Source: Clostridium sp. Marseille-Q2269
GTDB taxonomy: Bacteria; Bacillota; Clostridia; Clostridiales; Clostridiaceae
DNA length: 64,000 nucleotides
Assembly (NCBI RefSeq): GCF_943736985.1
Contig: NZ_CALSFS010000006.1
Span: 153,223 to 217,222, forward strand
Direction: 5' to 3'
Shown here: positions 1 through 10,760 of the stretch, one piece after another
How the letters are laid out: every line of letters starts with the position of its first letter
Numbering within the stretch: position 1 is the stretch's first letter
The notes under the pieces: generated by a model
Told to the model about the DNA's origin: nothing
Seen by the model: only the letters and a program-made list of their open reading frames with translations
The model's database searches: none
Program-made: the position numbers and the translations under genes

Positions 1-189
1 TTTATAATATATATAGACTTAATAGTATTTAAAACCAGGTGAAATATGAATAAGAGAAAGAAATTAAGTTTCATAATGCCTTTGTTTCTAATATTGAAAT
101 CTTTATTATGTTTTAAACTTTATTTTAAAAATACGGGTTATAATATAGATAGTTATATAAAGTATTGTGAAATATGAAGGATGTGTTTT

Positions 190-354
190 ATGTTTAGCGT
201 AATTATGTCCATAATACTATGTCTTGTTGGTATGTTTTTAGGAGGAATATTTAATTCAGATTTGTATATATTCATGTTTGGATTATTAGGTATATTAATA
301 CCTCCAATATATTTATTAGAAAAAATATATTTTTTACTTAGGTCTAAAAAATAA
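190..354 (+). CDS. Small two-helix membrane protein (54 aa), unknown function
   Basis: A 54-codon ORF opens with ATG 9 bases after a GAAGGA ribosome site (176-181) and ends at TAA 352-354. The product is almost entirely hydrophobic, with two membrane segments (about residues 3-21 and 26-44), and ends in a basic tail RSKK, so a cytoplasmic C-terminus is likely. It lies 61 bases upstream of addA and may share its transcript. I recognise no family. A longer start at 181 is in frame but sits right against the ribosome site. Confidence 0.5.
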   Translation: MFSVIMSIILCLVGMFLGGIFNSDLYIFMFGLLGILIPPIYLLEKIYFLLRSKK

Positions 355-415
355 ATATTAATACTATAACTTATGGAATAAAAACTATATATAATGCGTA
401 AAATGAGGTGAAAAA

Positions 416-3400
416 ATGGGTAATACTAGATGGACAGAGGAACAAAGACAAGCTATTTCTACTAAAGATTGTAATCTACTTGTGGCAGCAGGGGCAGGGG
501 CTGGTAAGACTGCTGTTTTAGTTCAAAGAATAATTGAAAAAATTTTAGATAAAGAAGAGCCTATAGATATAGATAAATTATTGGTAGTTACTTTTACTAA
601 TGCAGCTGCAGCAGAAATGAGAGAAAGAATAGGGGATGCTATTTCTGAAGGATTAGACGAAAATCCAGAGTCTAAGGTACTAAGAAAACAACTTACTTTA
701 CTAAATAAATCTAATATAATGACTATCCACTCCTTTTGTCTTCAAGTTATAAAAAATAATTTTCACACTATAGATATAGATCCTAATTTCAGGATATGTG
801 ATGAAACAGAGGGAGTACTGATGAGACAAGAAGCTATGGATGAGCTTTTTGAAGAATTATATGAAGAAGATAATGAACAATTTATTAATTTAGTAGAAAG
901 TTATGCCAGTAGAAAAGATATTAGATTACAAGAGATGGTTTTTGAGTTACATAGATTTGCTAAGAGTGCTCCACTTCCTTATAAATGGCTTTTAAATATG
1001 GCGGAAGAGTTTAATGTGGGTAAAGAGTTTGATTTTGAACACACATCATGGGCAAATATGATCATGGAAGATATGAAAGTATTATTGTATGGATTTAAAA
1101 ATATTTTAGAGCAATCCATAGATTTAATACTAAATTCTATAGGCATAGATTATTATTATGAGCCTTTTAAAAATGATTTGTATTTTATAAATGATTTAAT
1201 TAAAGCATCAAAATTTAAAGATTTTAGAGAAAAAGTAATAGGTTATGATTTTGATAAATTACCTGCAAAACGAAATAAAGATGCAGATAAAGAAGCTAAG
1301 GAAAAGGTCAAGAAATTAAGGGACAAAGTAAAGAAAAAGATATTAGAGTTAAAACATATACTACATTCCTATGAAAATGAATTTATAAAAAATGAATTTA
1401 TATTTTTGTATCCATATATGAAAGCATTATCTGATTTAACAATATTGTTTGACAAAAAATATGAAGCTAAAAAAAGAGAAAGAGATTTGATTGACTTTAA
1501 CGATATAGAACATTTATGTCTGGCCATATTAACAGATAAAGATGAAAATGGGGATATAATTCCTTCAGATATTGCGTTAGATTATAGAAAGAGATTTAAA
1601 GAAGTACTTATAGATGAATATCAAGATAGTAACTTGGTACAAGAAGTTATTATGAGTATGGTATCAAGAGTAAAAGGGCATTGGAGTTTTTTTGATGGTC
1701 AATTAGTATTTAATGAAGAAGAAATAAATTTTCATGAACCTCAAACACAAGAGAATATACCTAATAGATTTATGGTAGGAGATGTAAAACAAAGTATTTA
1801 TAGATTTAGACAGGCAAAACCGGAAATATTCTTAGAAAAATATAATAAGTATAATGAAGAAGAGGTCTCAAAATATAGAAAAATAAAGTTGTTTAAAAAC
1901 TTTAGAAGTAGAGAAGAAGTAATTAATGGTGTTAACTATGTATTTAAACAAATAATGTCTAAAACCATAGGAGAATTAGATTATACAGAAGAAGAGGCTT
2001 TATCTGTTGGAGCTAGTTACGGTGAAGAGGTAAAAGGTGAGCCTATAGAATTATGTTTGATGGATAAAAAATATGAAATAAGTGAAGAAGTTTTGAAAGA
2101 ATACAATATGGGCGAAGAAGAAGCATTAGATAATATACAATTAGAAGGAAGATTAGTAGCTAAAAAAATACAGGAAGTAGTAGGAAATAATTTGGAAGGT
2201 GGATTAAAAGTATTTGATAAAAAATTAGGTGGATATAGAGGAGTCCAATATAGAGATATAGTAATTCTTATGAGAGCTACATCCAATTGGGCACCAGTAT
2301 TTGTAGAAGAACTGGCAAAGGAAGGTATACCAGTTTTTGCAGATACTAATTCAGGATATTTTGATACAACAGAAATAAAAACTATTATATCATTGTTACA
2401 AATAATAGATAATCCGCTTCAAGATATACCATTACTTTCAGTATTAAGATCTCCTATAGCTTCCTTTACAGATGATGAACTTATAGATATAAGAATGATA
2501 AACAAAAATATAGCATTTTATGAATGTATGGAAATAATATATAGATTAGATAAAAATTTAGATGATTCATACTATAATCTTTATGTGGAAAATGAAGAGA
2601 AAACAAATAGAGTATTAAAAGATATGAATGATGAATTAAAAAATAAAATATGTAGTTTTATAGAAAAATTAAACTCATGGAGAAAAAAATCTATCCACAT
2701 GGATATAGATGAGTTTATTTGGTTTTTATATGTAGAAACAGGCTATTATGGATATGTAGGGGCTCTCCCTGGTGGAGAACAAAGACAAGCAAACTTAAGA
2801 ATACTTTTTCAAAGAGCAAGACAATATGAGAAGAGCAGTTATAAGGGACTTTTTAATTTCATAAATTTTATAAACAAATTGAAATTTAGCAGTGGAGATA
2901 TGGGAAGTGCAAAAATTCTAGGAGAAAATGAAAATGTAGTAAGGATAATGAGCATTCATAAAAGTAAAGGTCTAGAATTTCCAGTAGTAATATTAAGTGG
3001 CACAGGCAAAAATTTTAACATGACAGATCTTAATAAAAGTATATTATTTCATAGGGATTTGGGCTATGGTCCAGATTATGTGAATACAGAAAGAAGAATA
3101 GCGTACCCATCTTTAGTTAAAAACATTATAAAAAATAAGATTAAGTTAGAAACTTTATCAGAAGAGATGAGAATATTATATGTAGCTTTAACAAGAGCAA
3201 GAGAAAAACTTATAATCACAGGTTTAATTAATAATATAGATAAAACTGTGGACAATTGGTTGAGTTTATCAGAGGACAAAAATAGTGTACCAGAATATGC
3301 TGTTATTAGTGGAAAAACTTATTTAGATTGGATAGGACCAGTTATTATAAAACATAAAGATGCTATAAGTTTCAGGGAAGAATTAGATATAGTATCAGAG

Positions 3401-4252
3401 CTTTCAAATATAGTAGATGATAAGTCAAAATGGAAAATACAATTATGGAACAAAAAAGAACTGTTAAAGGAAAAAATTGAAGATAATGAAGAAGGAATTA
3501 GTGAAAAAATAAAAAAAACATTACTGGAATTAGAAGAAAGTAATTATAAAGAAGAAATATATAGAAGGCTATCTTTTAACTATAAATATGATAGTGCATC
3601 AAATATACCAACAAAGCTATCAGTTTCAGATGTGAAAAAACAGTTTATAGTAGATGAAGAAGATAATACAGAAGAATTATTTAAAAAAGTAGAGCTTAGA
3701 ACACCTATGTTTATGGAGGGCAAAAAGAAAATATCTGCATCTGAAAGAGGAACTATTATACACTTGTTTATGCAGCATCTAGATTTAAAACAGGTAGAAA
3801 ATCAACAAGAGATAAAAGCCCAAATAGATAGATTAATAAAGAGAGAGTTTATAACTTATGAACAATCAAAGGTTATAAAGCCTTATAAAATATTAAAGTT
3901 TTGTAAAAGTGAATTAGGAAAAAGAATGATTAAATCTAATAGTATTAATAGGGAAATGGCTTTTTCTATTGAAGCACCACCAGGAGAAATTTATAAAGAA
4001 CTAGATAAAGAAAAGTATAAAGAAGAAAAAGTAATAATTCAGGGGATAATAGATTGCTATTTTGAAGAGGAAGATGGGTTAGTATTGATAGATTATAAAA
4101 CAGATTATGTAGAGAATATAGAAGAAATAAGAAATAGATATAAAATACAAATTAAATATTATGAAGAAGCATTAAATAAAATAACAGGAAAAAGCGTAAA
4201 AGATAAATATCTATATTTATTCTCCATAGATGATTATATAAAAATCCATTAA
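416..4252 (+). CDS. addA: ATP-dependent helicase/nuclease subunit A
   Basis: This is a UvrD/Rep-type superfamily 1 helicase fused to a RecB-type nuclease, the large subunit of the AddAB complex. AddAB resects double-strand breaks up to Chi sites for RecA loading. Walker A (AGAGAGKT) lies at residues 25-32. Further motifs are LIDEYQDSN, VGDVKQSIYRFRQAKPEIF, the Q/K-rich motif V (SIHKSKGLEFPVVIL) and motif VI (YVALTRAREKL). The C-terminal PD-(D/E)XK nuclease signature LIDYKTDY lies near residue 1225. The length of 1278 aa is normal for clostridial AddA. The start has a GAGGTG site 7 bases upstream. The partner addB is expected to the left but lies outside the window. Confidence 0.97.
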   Translation: MGNTRWTEEQRQAISTKDCNLLVAAGAGAGKTAVLVQRIIEKILDKEEPIDIDKLLVVTFTNAAAAEMRERIGDAISEGLDENPESKVLRKQLTLLNKSNIMTIHSFCLQVIKNNFHTIDIDPNFRICDETEGVLMRQEAMDELFEELYEEDNEQFINLVESYASRKDIRLQEMVFELHRFAKSAPLPYKWLLNMAEEFNVGKEFDFEHTSWANMIMEDMKVLLYGFKNILEQSIDLILNSIGIDYYYEPFKNDLYFINDLIKASKFKDFREKVIGYDFDKLPAKRNKDADKEAKEKVKKLRDKVKKKILELKHILHSYENEFIKNEFIFLYPYMKALSDLTILFDKKYEAKKRERDLIDFNDIEHLCLAILTDKDENGDIIPSDIALDYRKRFKEVLIDEYQDSNLVQEVIMSMVSRVKGHWSFFDGQLVFNEEEINFHEPQTQENIPNRFMVGDVKQSIYRFRQAKPEIFLEKYNKYNEEEVSKYRKIKLFKNFRSREEVINGVNYVFKQIMSKTIGELDYTEEEALSVGASYGEEVKGEPIELCLMDKKYEISEEVLKEYNMGEEEALDNIQLEGRLVAKKIQEVVGNNLEGGLKVFDKKLGGYRGVQYRDIVILMRATSNWAPVFVEELAKEGIPVFADTNSGYFDTTEIKTIISLLQIIDNPLQDIPLLSVLRSPIASFTDDELIDIRMINKNIAFYECMEIIYRLDKNLDDSYYNLYVENEEKTNRVLKDMNDELKNKICSFIEKLNSWRKKSIHMDIDEFIWFLYVETGYYGYVGALPGGEQRQANLRILFQRARQYEKSSYKGLFNFINFINKLKFSSGDMGSAKILGENENVVRIMSIHKSKGLEFPVVILSGTGKNFNMTDLNKSILFHRDLGYGPDYVNTERRIAYPSLVKNIIKNKIKLETLSEEMRILYVALTRAREKLIITGLINNIDKTVDNWLSLSEDKNSVPEYAVISGKTYLDWIGPVIIKHKDAISFREELDIVSELSNIVDDKSKWKIQLWNKKELLKEKIEDNEEGISEKIKKTLLELEESNYKEEIYRRLSFNYKYDSASNIPTKLSVSDVKKQFIVDEEDNTEELFKKVELRTPMFMEGKKKISASERGTIIHLFMQHLDLKQVENQQEIKAQIDRLIKREFITYEQSKVIKPYKILKFCKSELGKRMIKSNSINREMAFSIEAPPGEIYKELDKEKYKEEKVIIQGIIDCYFEEEDGLVLIDYKTDYVENIEEIRNRYKIQIKYYEEALNKITGKSVKDKYLYLFSIDDYIKIH

Positions 4253-4416
4253 TTAATTAAACAATTATTAAAAATAGATCTAATTATACTTTATATTAAC
4301 ATTAGAAAAGTTAAGGATTTCAATAAATTAGAAGGAAAAAAAACTATATTGTAGAAAATTATATATATTATGCAAAATAAAAATGTTCACAAATTTAAGG
4401 AAAGTTGGTGAGTGGA

Positions 4417-6099
4417 TTGAAAAATAAGCTTATAAAGCAAATAGCTATTTTGTTTAATATACTAATACTTATATTATGTGGCACTTTTTTTATTGGAACT
4501 AAATTTATATTAAAAGGCTTAGGAAGTAATAACTCTACTCTAATAGCAAGCTTTAATAGTTTTTATCTAAAATTTATAATCCTAATGTTTATATTAATGC
4601 TTGTAGTTTCATATATAGTAGTTAGGGTTTTTGTAAGTAAAGCTTATAGTTCTATAGAAAAGGTAGCAGAAATAACGGATAGAGTATCAAAAGGTGAATT
4701 TGCAACTAGAGTTCCAGAAACAGGACTTTTAGAACCTATTGGAGCCAGCGTAAATGGTATAGTTCAAAATACTAAAAAAATATTGTCAGATTTATTACAG
4801 ATATCACAAAAAAATAGAATTATATCAAATACACTAAATCAAAATGCACTAGATACTAATCAAGCTTCAGAAAATATAGCATCTTCTGTAACATCTGTAG
4901 CTGAAACAGCCACAACTCAAGCAGATTCAGCCACATCTACAAGAAATAATACTAGTGACATGGCAGAAAACTCAGCTGTAATAGCAGAAAAAGCCCAAAA
5001 TACTAAAGATATAGCTGGACAAATGGTTGAAACAATAAAAGAAAATCAAAAAACTTTTGAAACTATGATATATAAAATAAAAACCACAGAAGAGGTAAGC
5101 AAGAAATTAGCTACTAATGTAAGAATATTAGAAGATGAAGCAACAGAAATAAGTAAAATAACAGATGTAGTAACAGAAATAAGCGAAAGAACTAATTTAC
5201 TTGCATTAAATGCAGCTATTGAAGCTGCTAGAGCAGGAGAACATGGCAAAGGATTCTCTGTAGTAGCAGATGAAGTAAGAAAATTGGCAGAACAATCATC
5301 ACAATCTGCTGGAGAGATAAGAAAATTAATAGAAAAGATTACTTATCAAATAAGTAATATAACAGAAGAAGCAGAAAAGCAAAGTAAAGAAGTGGAAGAG
5401 GATATAATCTATGCAGATGAATCAAAGCAATCATTTGGAAGAATAATATCTGCTACAGATGAAACTTATAGTTCAGTAGAACAAATATATGATTTGGCAC
5501 ATAAAAATACAACCATATCTAAAGAAGTAGATCAGTTAATGGAAACTATAGCTTCAGGAGCTCAGCAAAGTGCTTCTATGACAGAAGAGATTTCTGCAGC
5601 AGCAGAAGAGCAAGCTGCATCTATCAATGAAATAACAGAATTAATAAAAGAAATGAATGGATGTACAGATAAGATAGACAGCCAATTAAAGGCTTTCGTT
5701 ACAGGAATAACTATAAAAGAAGACCAAATACAATTGGTTAATGATGGATTTAATATATTAAAAAATATTGGTGGAGAAATAAGTTCTAGCGGATTAAATG
5801 TGGATTCTTGCTCTAATGTATGTAAAAAATATGCAGATGAAAATATTCAATTCGAATATATTGGAATAATAAATAAAGATGGAATAATGAAGTCTGCTAA
5901 TATTCCTATAACAAAAGGAAATGATGATTTTTCCCATAGACCATATTTCAAAAAAGCTATTTTAGGGGAAAAATACTCCAGTGAACCTTATATATCTAGT
6001 GTTAGCTACAATTATTGTATAGCTATAGCAATTCCACTTAAAAATAAAGATGGAAATATCGATGCTGTAATCATGGGGGATGTTTGCATAGAGAGATAG
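4417..6099 (+). CDS. Methyl-accepting chemotaxis protein with C-terminal Cache-like sensor
   Basis: A membrane chemoreceptor that would signal to CheA/CheW. Two N-terminal membrane helices (about residues 5-28 and 46-68) enclose only about 18 external residues. A HAMP linker follows, then a long cytoplasmic signalling coiled coil with the hallmark tip [19 protein letters not shown] near residue 257. Unusually, about 120 residues follow the signalling domain. They carry a Cache/PDC-like pattern (HRPYFKKAI, then [19 protein letters not shown] and IDAVIMGD), so sensing is probably cytoplasmic. TTG 4417 after GGTGAG is preferred over in-frame TTG 4405 and GTG 4408, but the start is not certain. 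Confidence 0.88.
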   Translation: MKNKLIKQIAILFNILILILCGTFFIGTKFILKGLGSNNSTLIASFNSFYLKFIILMFILMLVVSYIVVRVFVSKAYSSIEKVAEITDRVSKGEFATRVPETGLLEPIGASVNGIVQNTKKILSDLLQISQKNRIISNTLNQNALDTNQASENIASSVTSVAETATTQADSATSTRNNTSDMAENSAVIAEKAQNTKDIAGQMVETIKENQKTFETMIYKIKTTEEVSKKLATNVRILEDEATEISKITDVVTEISERTNLLALNAAIEAARAGEHGKGFSVVADEVRKLAEQSSQSAGEIRKLIEKITYQISNITEEAEKQSKEVEEDIIYADESKQSFGRIISATDETYSSVEQIYDLAHKNTTISKEVDQLMETIASGAQQSASMTEEISAAAEEQAASINEITELIKEMNGCTDKIDSQLKAFVTGITIKEDQIQLVNDGFNILKNIGGEISSSGLNVDSCSNVCKKYADENIQFEYIGIINKDGIMKSANIPITKGNDDFSHRPYFKKAILGEKYSSEPYISSVSYNYCIAIAIPLKNKDGNIDAVIMGDVCIER

Positions 6100-6175
6100 T
6101 ATATTGTAGAATATAAGTAAACAATTTCAAAAAAATAAAATAAAAACCATAATATATTATAGAGGGGGACTATAA

Positions 6176-7402
6176 ATGCAAAATGTATTAGACAGATTTT
6201 TAGGGTATATAAAAATAGATACTCAATCATCTGAGGAATCTGAAACTGTACCAACAACTAAAACTCAATTGGAATTTGCAAAAAAATTAGGGGAAGAGTT
6301 AAAGAAAATAGGCCTTAAAGATGTATCTGTAGATGAAAATGCATATGTTATGGCTACATTAGAATCTAACATAGACAAAAAAGTGCCTACAATAGGATTT
6401 ATATCACATATGGATACAAGTCCAGATATATCAGGAACTAATATTAATCCTAGAATTGTAGAAAAATATGAAGGACAAGATATAGTTTTAAATAAAGAAA
6501 AAAATATAATTCTAAAGGTTGAAGAATTCCCAGAGATATTAGATTATAAGGGACAAGACATAGTAGTAACAGATGGAGATACTCTTTTAGGAGCAGATGA
6601 TAAAGCTGGAATAGCAGAAATAGTTACTGCTATGGAATATTTAATAAATCATCCAGAAATAAAACATGGAACTATAAAAGTTGGATTTACTCCAGATGAA
6701 GAAGTAGGTAAGGGAGCAGATTACTTTGATGTTAAAAAATTTGGAGCAGATTTAGCTTATACGTTAGATGGCGGTGGCATAGGAGAATTAGAATGTGAAA
6801 CTTTTAATGCTGCAAAGGCTAAAGTTATTATAGAGGGAAGAAACGTACATCCAGGCTCAGCAAAAAATAAAATGACTAATTCAGTATTAGTAGCCAATAA
6901 ATTTATAAGCATGCTTCCACAAAATGAAGTACCAGAAAGAACAGAAGGATATGAAGGATTTTTCCATTTATTAAGTGTAAATGGTGGAGTAGAAACAACA
7001 GAACTAAATTATATTATAAGAGATTTTCATAGAAATAAATTTGAAGAAAGAAAAAAACAAATTGAAGAAGTAGGCAAAAAAATAAATGAAGAATACAATA
7101 AAGAAATAGTATGTGTGAAAGTAGAAGATCAGTATTACAATATGAAGGAAAAAATAGATGAAGTAAAATATGTAGTGGATATAGCTCATGACGCTATGAA
7201 AGCTATTGATATTGAACCAAAATTAGTTCCTATAAGAGGTGGTACAGATGGTTCAAGATTATCCTTTATGGGATTACCAACTCCAAATTTATTTGCAGGT
7301 GGTCATAACTTCCATGGAAGATTTGAATTTGTTCCAGTTCCATCAATGGAAAAGGCAGTACAGCTTGTAGTTAAAATAAGTGAACTATTTGCTAATAGAT
7401 AA
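6176..7402 (+). CDS. pepT: Peptidase T (tripeptide aminopeptidase)
   Basis: A cytosolic M20B di-zinc aminopeptidase that releases the N-terminal residue of tripeptides. The metal-site motifs are visible in order: GFISHMDTSPD near residue 78, LLGADDKAGIAE near 140, the catalytic glutamates in FTPDEEVGKGAD near 175, and GGTDGSRLSFMGLPTPN with GGHNFHGRFEF near the C-terminus. The length (408 aa) matches the family. ATG follows an AGAGGGGGA ribosome site. It stands alone between the chemoreceptor and a convergent lipase gene, which suits peptide and amino-acid scavenging in a proteolytic clostridium. Confidence 0.96.
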   Translation: MQNVLDRFLGYIKIDTQSSEESETVPTTKTQLEFAKKLGEELKKIGLKDVSVDENAYVMATLESNIDKKVPTIGFISHMDTSPDISGTNINPRIVEKYEGQDIVLNKEKNIILKVEEFPEILDYKGQDIVVTDGDTLLGADDKAGIAEIVTAMEYLINHPEIKHGTIKVGFTPDEEVGKGADYFDVKKFGADLAYTLDGGGIGELECETFNAAKAKVIIEGRNVHPGSAKNKMTNSVLVANKFISMLPQNEVPERTEGYEGFFHLLSVNGGVETTELNYIIRDFHRNKFEERKKQIEEVGKKINEEYNKEIVCVKVEDQYYNMKEKIDEVKYVVDIAHDAMKAIDIEPKLVPIRGGTDGSRLSFMGLPTPNLFAGGHNFHGRFEFVPVPSMEKAVQLVVKISELFANR

Positions 7403-7684
7403 TAATATATTTTAATTTATTGATTGATGTTAATTCTTTAGGGTAAACATAGGATATATAAGAATAGATTTAATTTTAATATAATAAAGATAAAAATATA
7501 CCTAAATAAATGGTAAAGTTTATACAGAGTATTGTAAACTTTTATAAAAAACTTTCAAATTAACAAAAGAGTAAATTTATTTATAAGGTATATTTTTATC
7601 TTTGTAGTGTTAGAGTTAGATCTATTATATTTTTAAATATTAATGTGGTTTGCTGACTAATAGCTAGTAAATTTTATTATATAT

Positions 7685-8620
7685 TTAAGCTGTGCCTTCA
7701 TTTTTATACTTATTTTTATACTCTTGAAAATCCCAAGTTTTAAGAAACTTTTCAGCAGATTTGTATCCAGATTTATATAATTTTATAGTTTCCTGTTTAG
7801 ATAAATCAAAGTCTGTAGCGCTAATACCTAAAGTAGGTATCAGTATACTTCTGTCTATATTTTTATCTATCATCCATCTTCTAGAATCCTTCTTATTCAT
7901 AGTATCAGCAATATCAAATAGAAAAGATAAGGGATCATTTTTACCCTGTTTAGTATTACTTATTTCAACATTGTCAAACTTAAATCCAATAGTAGGAATG
8001 TTTTCTTTACCATCTAAGTTATCAAAAATAGAAATAGGATAGCCGGAGCAAACACTTCCATCTACTATGTAACTAACACCATTACCATGAATAAATTCCA
8101 CAGGTTTAAAGAAAAAAGGTATACTTATACTCATTCTAATGGCTTTAGAAACTCTAAAATTACTTAGGCTAAAACCGTAAGTATATAGATCATCAGGAAA
8201 AGTAATCATTTTTTTTTCTGTAATGTCTGAGGCTATTATCTTTAATTTACAAGTATCATTATCCATAAGATCATTAAAAGTATTTATTCCCTTTACCTTA
8301 AGCATATCATCAATCCATTTTTCTATGGAATCTCCAGAGTAAATACCGTTATATTTAAAAAAGCTTAATGCTTTACTTACTAGTGTAAATTTTTGAAGAC
8401 TTTCTTTATTAATAAGCTCCATAAAATTAGTGTTTGCAGTTATATTTTTTAAATCTTTTGCAGTGTATCCTGAAACTAATAATGCTCCTAATAAAGCCCC
8501 AACAGAGCTTCCAGCAACATTGTTCCAAGTGAAATTTTTACTTTCCATATAGTTTAAAGCACCAATTATGCCAATACCCCTGATACCACCACTATCCAAT
8601 ACAGCATTACACTTCAACAT
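7685..8620 (-). CDS. Patatin-like phospholipase
   Basis: A patatin-fold acyl hydrolase with a Ser-Asp dyad. The glycine-rich oxyanion loop DSGGIRGIG lies at residues 9-17, the nucleophile elbow G-S-S-V-G at 37-41 (Ser39), and the catalytic Asp in the VDGSVCSGYP segment near residue 187. There is no signal peptide, so it is probably cytosolic or delivered by another route. The start has a GGGAGG site 6 bases upstream. The IS element inserted about 150 bp upstream of this start, which could affect its promoter. The substrate cannot be read from sequence. Confidence 0.9.
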   Translation of the reverse strand: MLKCNAVLDSGGIRGIGIIGALNYMESKNFTWNNVAGSSVGALLGALLVSGYTAKDLKNITANTNFMELINKESLQKFTLVSKALSFFKYNGIYSGDSIEKWIDDMLKVKGINTFNDLMDNDTCKLKIIASDITEKKMITFPDDLYTYGFSLSNFRVSKAIRMSISIPFFFKPVEFIHGNGVSYIVDGSVCSGYPISIFDNLDGKENIPTIGFKFDNVEISNTKQGKNDPLSFLFDIADTMNKKDSRRWMIDKNIDRSILIPTLGISATDFDLSKQETIKLYKSGYKSAEKFLKTWDFQEYKNKYKNEGTA

Positions 8621-8776
8621 AAATTCCTCCCTTAGTTTAAGTATATATAATATAATGGTAACAAAACCTTATATAGATTATACAATAAAAATCCAATATA
8701 AGGAAATTATAAATTATTTATAAGTATTTTTCATATAGAATAACATTAGAAAAATTCAACTAAAAATAATATATAA

Positions 8777-10250
8777 TTATAACTTTAGTTATGCAAAATA
8801 AAAATCTAAATTGGTAAAACTACCAAAAAATAAATATGGCATACTTTCTCTCACTGTGTTATATAAAAGTTACCATACAAATATAAACACAGGAGGTAAA
8901 AAGTATGCCAAGTACTAATATTGTATCCATTAATAATGAACTTTACAATTACTTAAATGATGTAAATTATGGAATGTCTAAGCCTCAATTTAATCATTTA
9001 ACCAATATTGCCAATGGATTAATTAATTTACCTGGCACTAAAACTTTATCTGAAATTGCTAAAAATGTGTTGCATTCAAAAGACAAAAGTTGTATTTATA
9101 GATTTTTAAGCCATTCTAAATGGGACCATAGTCTTCTGAACAACAATAGAATTAGCTATTTAAACTTTTTCCTTGAGCATAATATTAAACCTAAATCCGT
9201 AGGGTTTTTGATTATAGATGATACTGTAAATCCCAAGAAATCAGCAAAGAAAATGCAAGGATTATCTTATAATTACTCTCATACAGAAGACAAAAATATT
9301 TGGTCACATTGTGTGGTTACTTCAAATTTTGTTGTAAATGATAAATCTATTCCTTTACAATATAAACCTTACTATAAAAAGGAATTTTGCAAAGATTTAA
9401 ATAAAAATTTTAAATCTAAGATTGATATTGCAAAAAATTTTATAACTTCTTTTAAAACTCCATCTAATTGTGAAAAAATGTATTGTCTTATGGATTCATG
9501 GTATACAAATAATAATTTAATAGAAGCATCTTTAGCAAAGGGCTACCACCTAATAGGAGCAATTAAATCTAACAGAAAAATATCTCCATTAGGAATTTCA
9601 ATGCAGTTATCAAAATTTGAAAAATTCCTTAGTCCTAACACCTTAGACCTTGTTACAGTTGAAGGTAAGGACTATAGAGTATATACCTATGAAGGTAATG
9701 TTTCTAAATTCCCTTATGCTAAAATACTTATTTGCTATGAAGTCACCCATGATGGATTCAAGAACCCAGTATATTTGCTGTCTACCGACATCTTATTAAA
9801 TGCAGAAACTATAATTAAATATTATTCTCACAGATGGACTATAGAAACTTCATATAAATATTTAAAAAGCAATTTAGCTTTTGATAAATATAGAATGCGT
9901 AGCATTTTGTCTATAGAACGATATTTTCTTATAGTATTCTTAATCTATAATTTTTTAGAATTATTTAGAGTTAGTTCCAACCACGGAGATTTTAAGACTA
10001 TAGGTGAAACTCAGAAATATCTAAACAGCCTGACGGCAAAAGCACTTGTGTGCTTTATATATGAAAAATCAAAACAGAATATTGAACTAAAAGATATTTT
10101 ATGTGAGCTAAAAATCCCTTAGAGTTTTTAAAAATTCATCATATAAAATTGGGCAAGTGTTTTCATATTATATGGATAATATATCATAATAAGTATAATA
10201 TAGTCTCAATAGGTAATTTAGCTTTTGAAATTGCCTAACTAAAGTTATAA
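8777..10250 (+). mobile_element. Complete DDE insertion sequence (IS4/IS701-like)
   Basis: The element is bounded by inverted repeats, ttataactttagttatgcaa at 8777-8796 and its complement at 10231-10250, matching at 19 of 20 positions. It carries a single intact transposase gene. I could not settle a target-site duplication by eye because the flanks are low-complexity AT. One copy is present in the window. Intact ends and an open transposase suggest recent arrival. Confidence 0.85.
8905..10122 (+). CDS. Transposase, DDE superfamily (IS4/IS701-like)
   Basis: The transposase mobilises the surrounding element. The acidic triad can be placed: Asp105/106 in LIIDDTVNPKKSAKKM, Asp197 in MDSWYTNN, and Glu314 in HRWTIETSYKYLKS. 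This spacing and the K-rich stretch after the first Asp fit the DDE_5/IS701-like branch, although an IS4 label is also possible. The reading frame (405 aa) is intact and preceded by an AGGAGG site. Terminal repeats flank it on both sides. Confidence 0.9.
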   Translation: MPSTNIVSINNELYNYLNDVNYGMSKPQFNHLTNIANGLINLPGTKTLSEIAKNVLHSKDKSCIYRFLSHSKWDHSLLNNNRISYLNFFLEHNIKPKSVGFLIIDDTVNPKKSAKKMQGLSYNYSHTEDKNIWSHCVVTSNFVVNDKSIPLQYKPYYKKEFCKDLNKNFKSKIDIAKNFITSFKTPSNCEKMYCLMDSWYTNNNLIEASLAKGYHLIGAIKSNRKISPLGISMQLSKFEKFLSPNTLDLVTVEGKDYRVYTYEGNVSKFPYAKILICYEVTHDGFKNPVYLLSTDILLNAETIIKYYSHRWTIETSYKYLKSNLAFDKYRMRSILSIERYFLIVFLIYNFLELFRVSSNHGDFKTIGETQKYLNSLTAKALVCFIYEKSKQNIELKDILCELKIP

Positions 10251-10393
10251 CTAAAATTTTTTTAAAATTATTAATGAAAACAATATAAATAACTAAAAAT
10301 TTTTAAAACATATATAATTAAAAATATATATTGTATTGAATTTAATGCTTAAAATAAAAAATATAAATATTTTACGTTAGGAGGAAAAAGATT

Positions 10394-10609
10394 TTGAATT
10401 CTTTAGAAAACAATAATCAAGATAAAGAAGTATTAAGAAAACTTCAGGAATTGCAGACTAAATTTAATAAAGATGATGAGAAAAAAGGTGTAATGAAAAA
10501 ACTAATAGATAATTTTAAAGAGTTGGAAGTAAGTGCTCCAGAAACTGATCCTAAGAAGATAATAAAAGACTTAATTCCAGCAATATTGGAGATACTATGC
10601 TGGATATAA
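10394..10609 (+). CDS. Small hypothetical protein (71 aa), TTG start
   Basis: The ORF begins with TTG 9 bases after a TTAGGAGG ribosome site. Most of the product is a charged helix (about residues 5-45). The last 20 residues form a short hydrophobic tail (IIKDLIPAILEILCWI) that could insert in or lie on a membrane. I do not recognise a family. It sits between the IS element and another unknown membrane gene and may be part of a small accessory patch. Confidence 0.55.
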   Translation: MNSLENNNQDKEVLRKLQELQTKFNKDDEKKGVMKKLIDNFKELEVSAPETDPKKIIKDLIPAILEILCWI

Positions 10610-10760
10610 ATTTAATATAATATCATATAAAAAGTTAGAAATTTATTCATTGTTTTACTATAATATAATGAATTTATTGGGAAATATAACTTAAATAAAA
10701 ATAAATATTCAATTTAAATCAATATATTCACAAAAAATATACTAAAGAGGAGTTTTAAAA

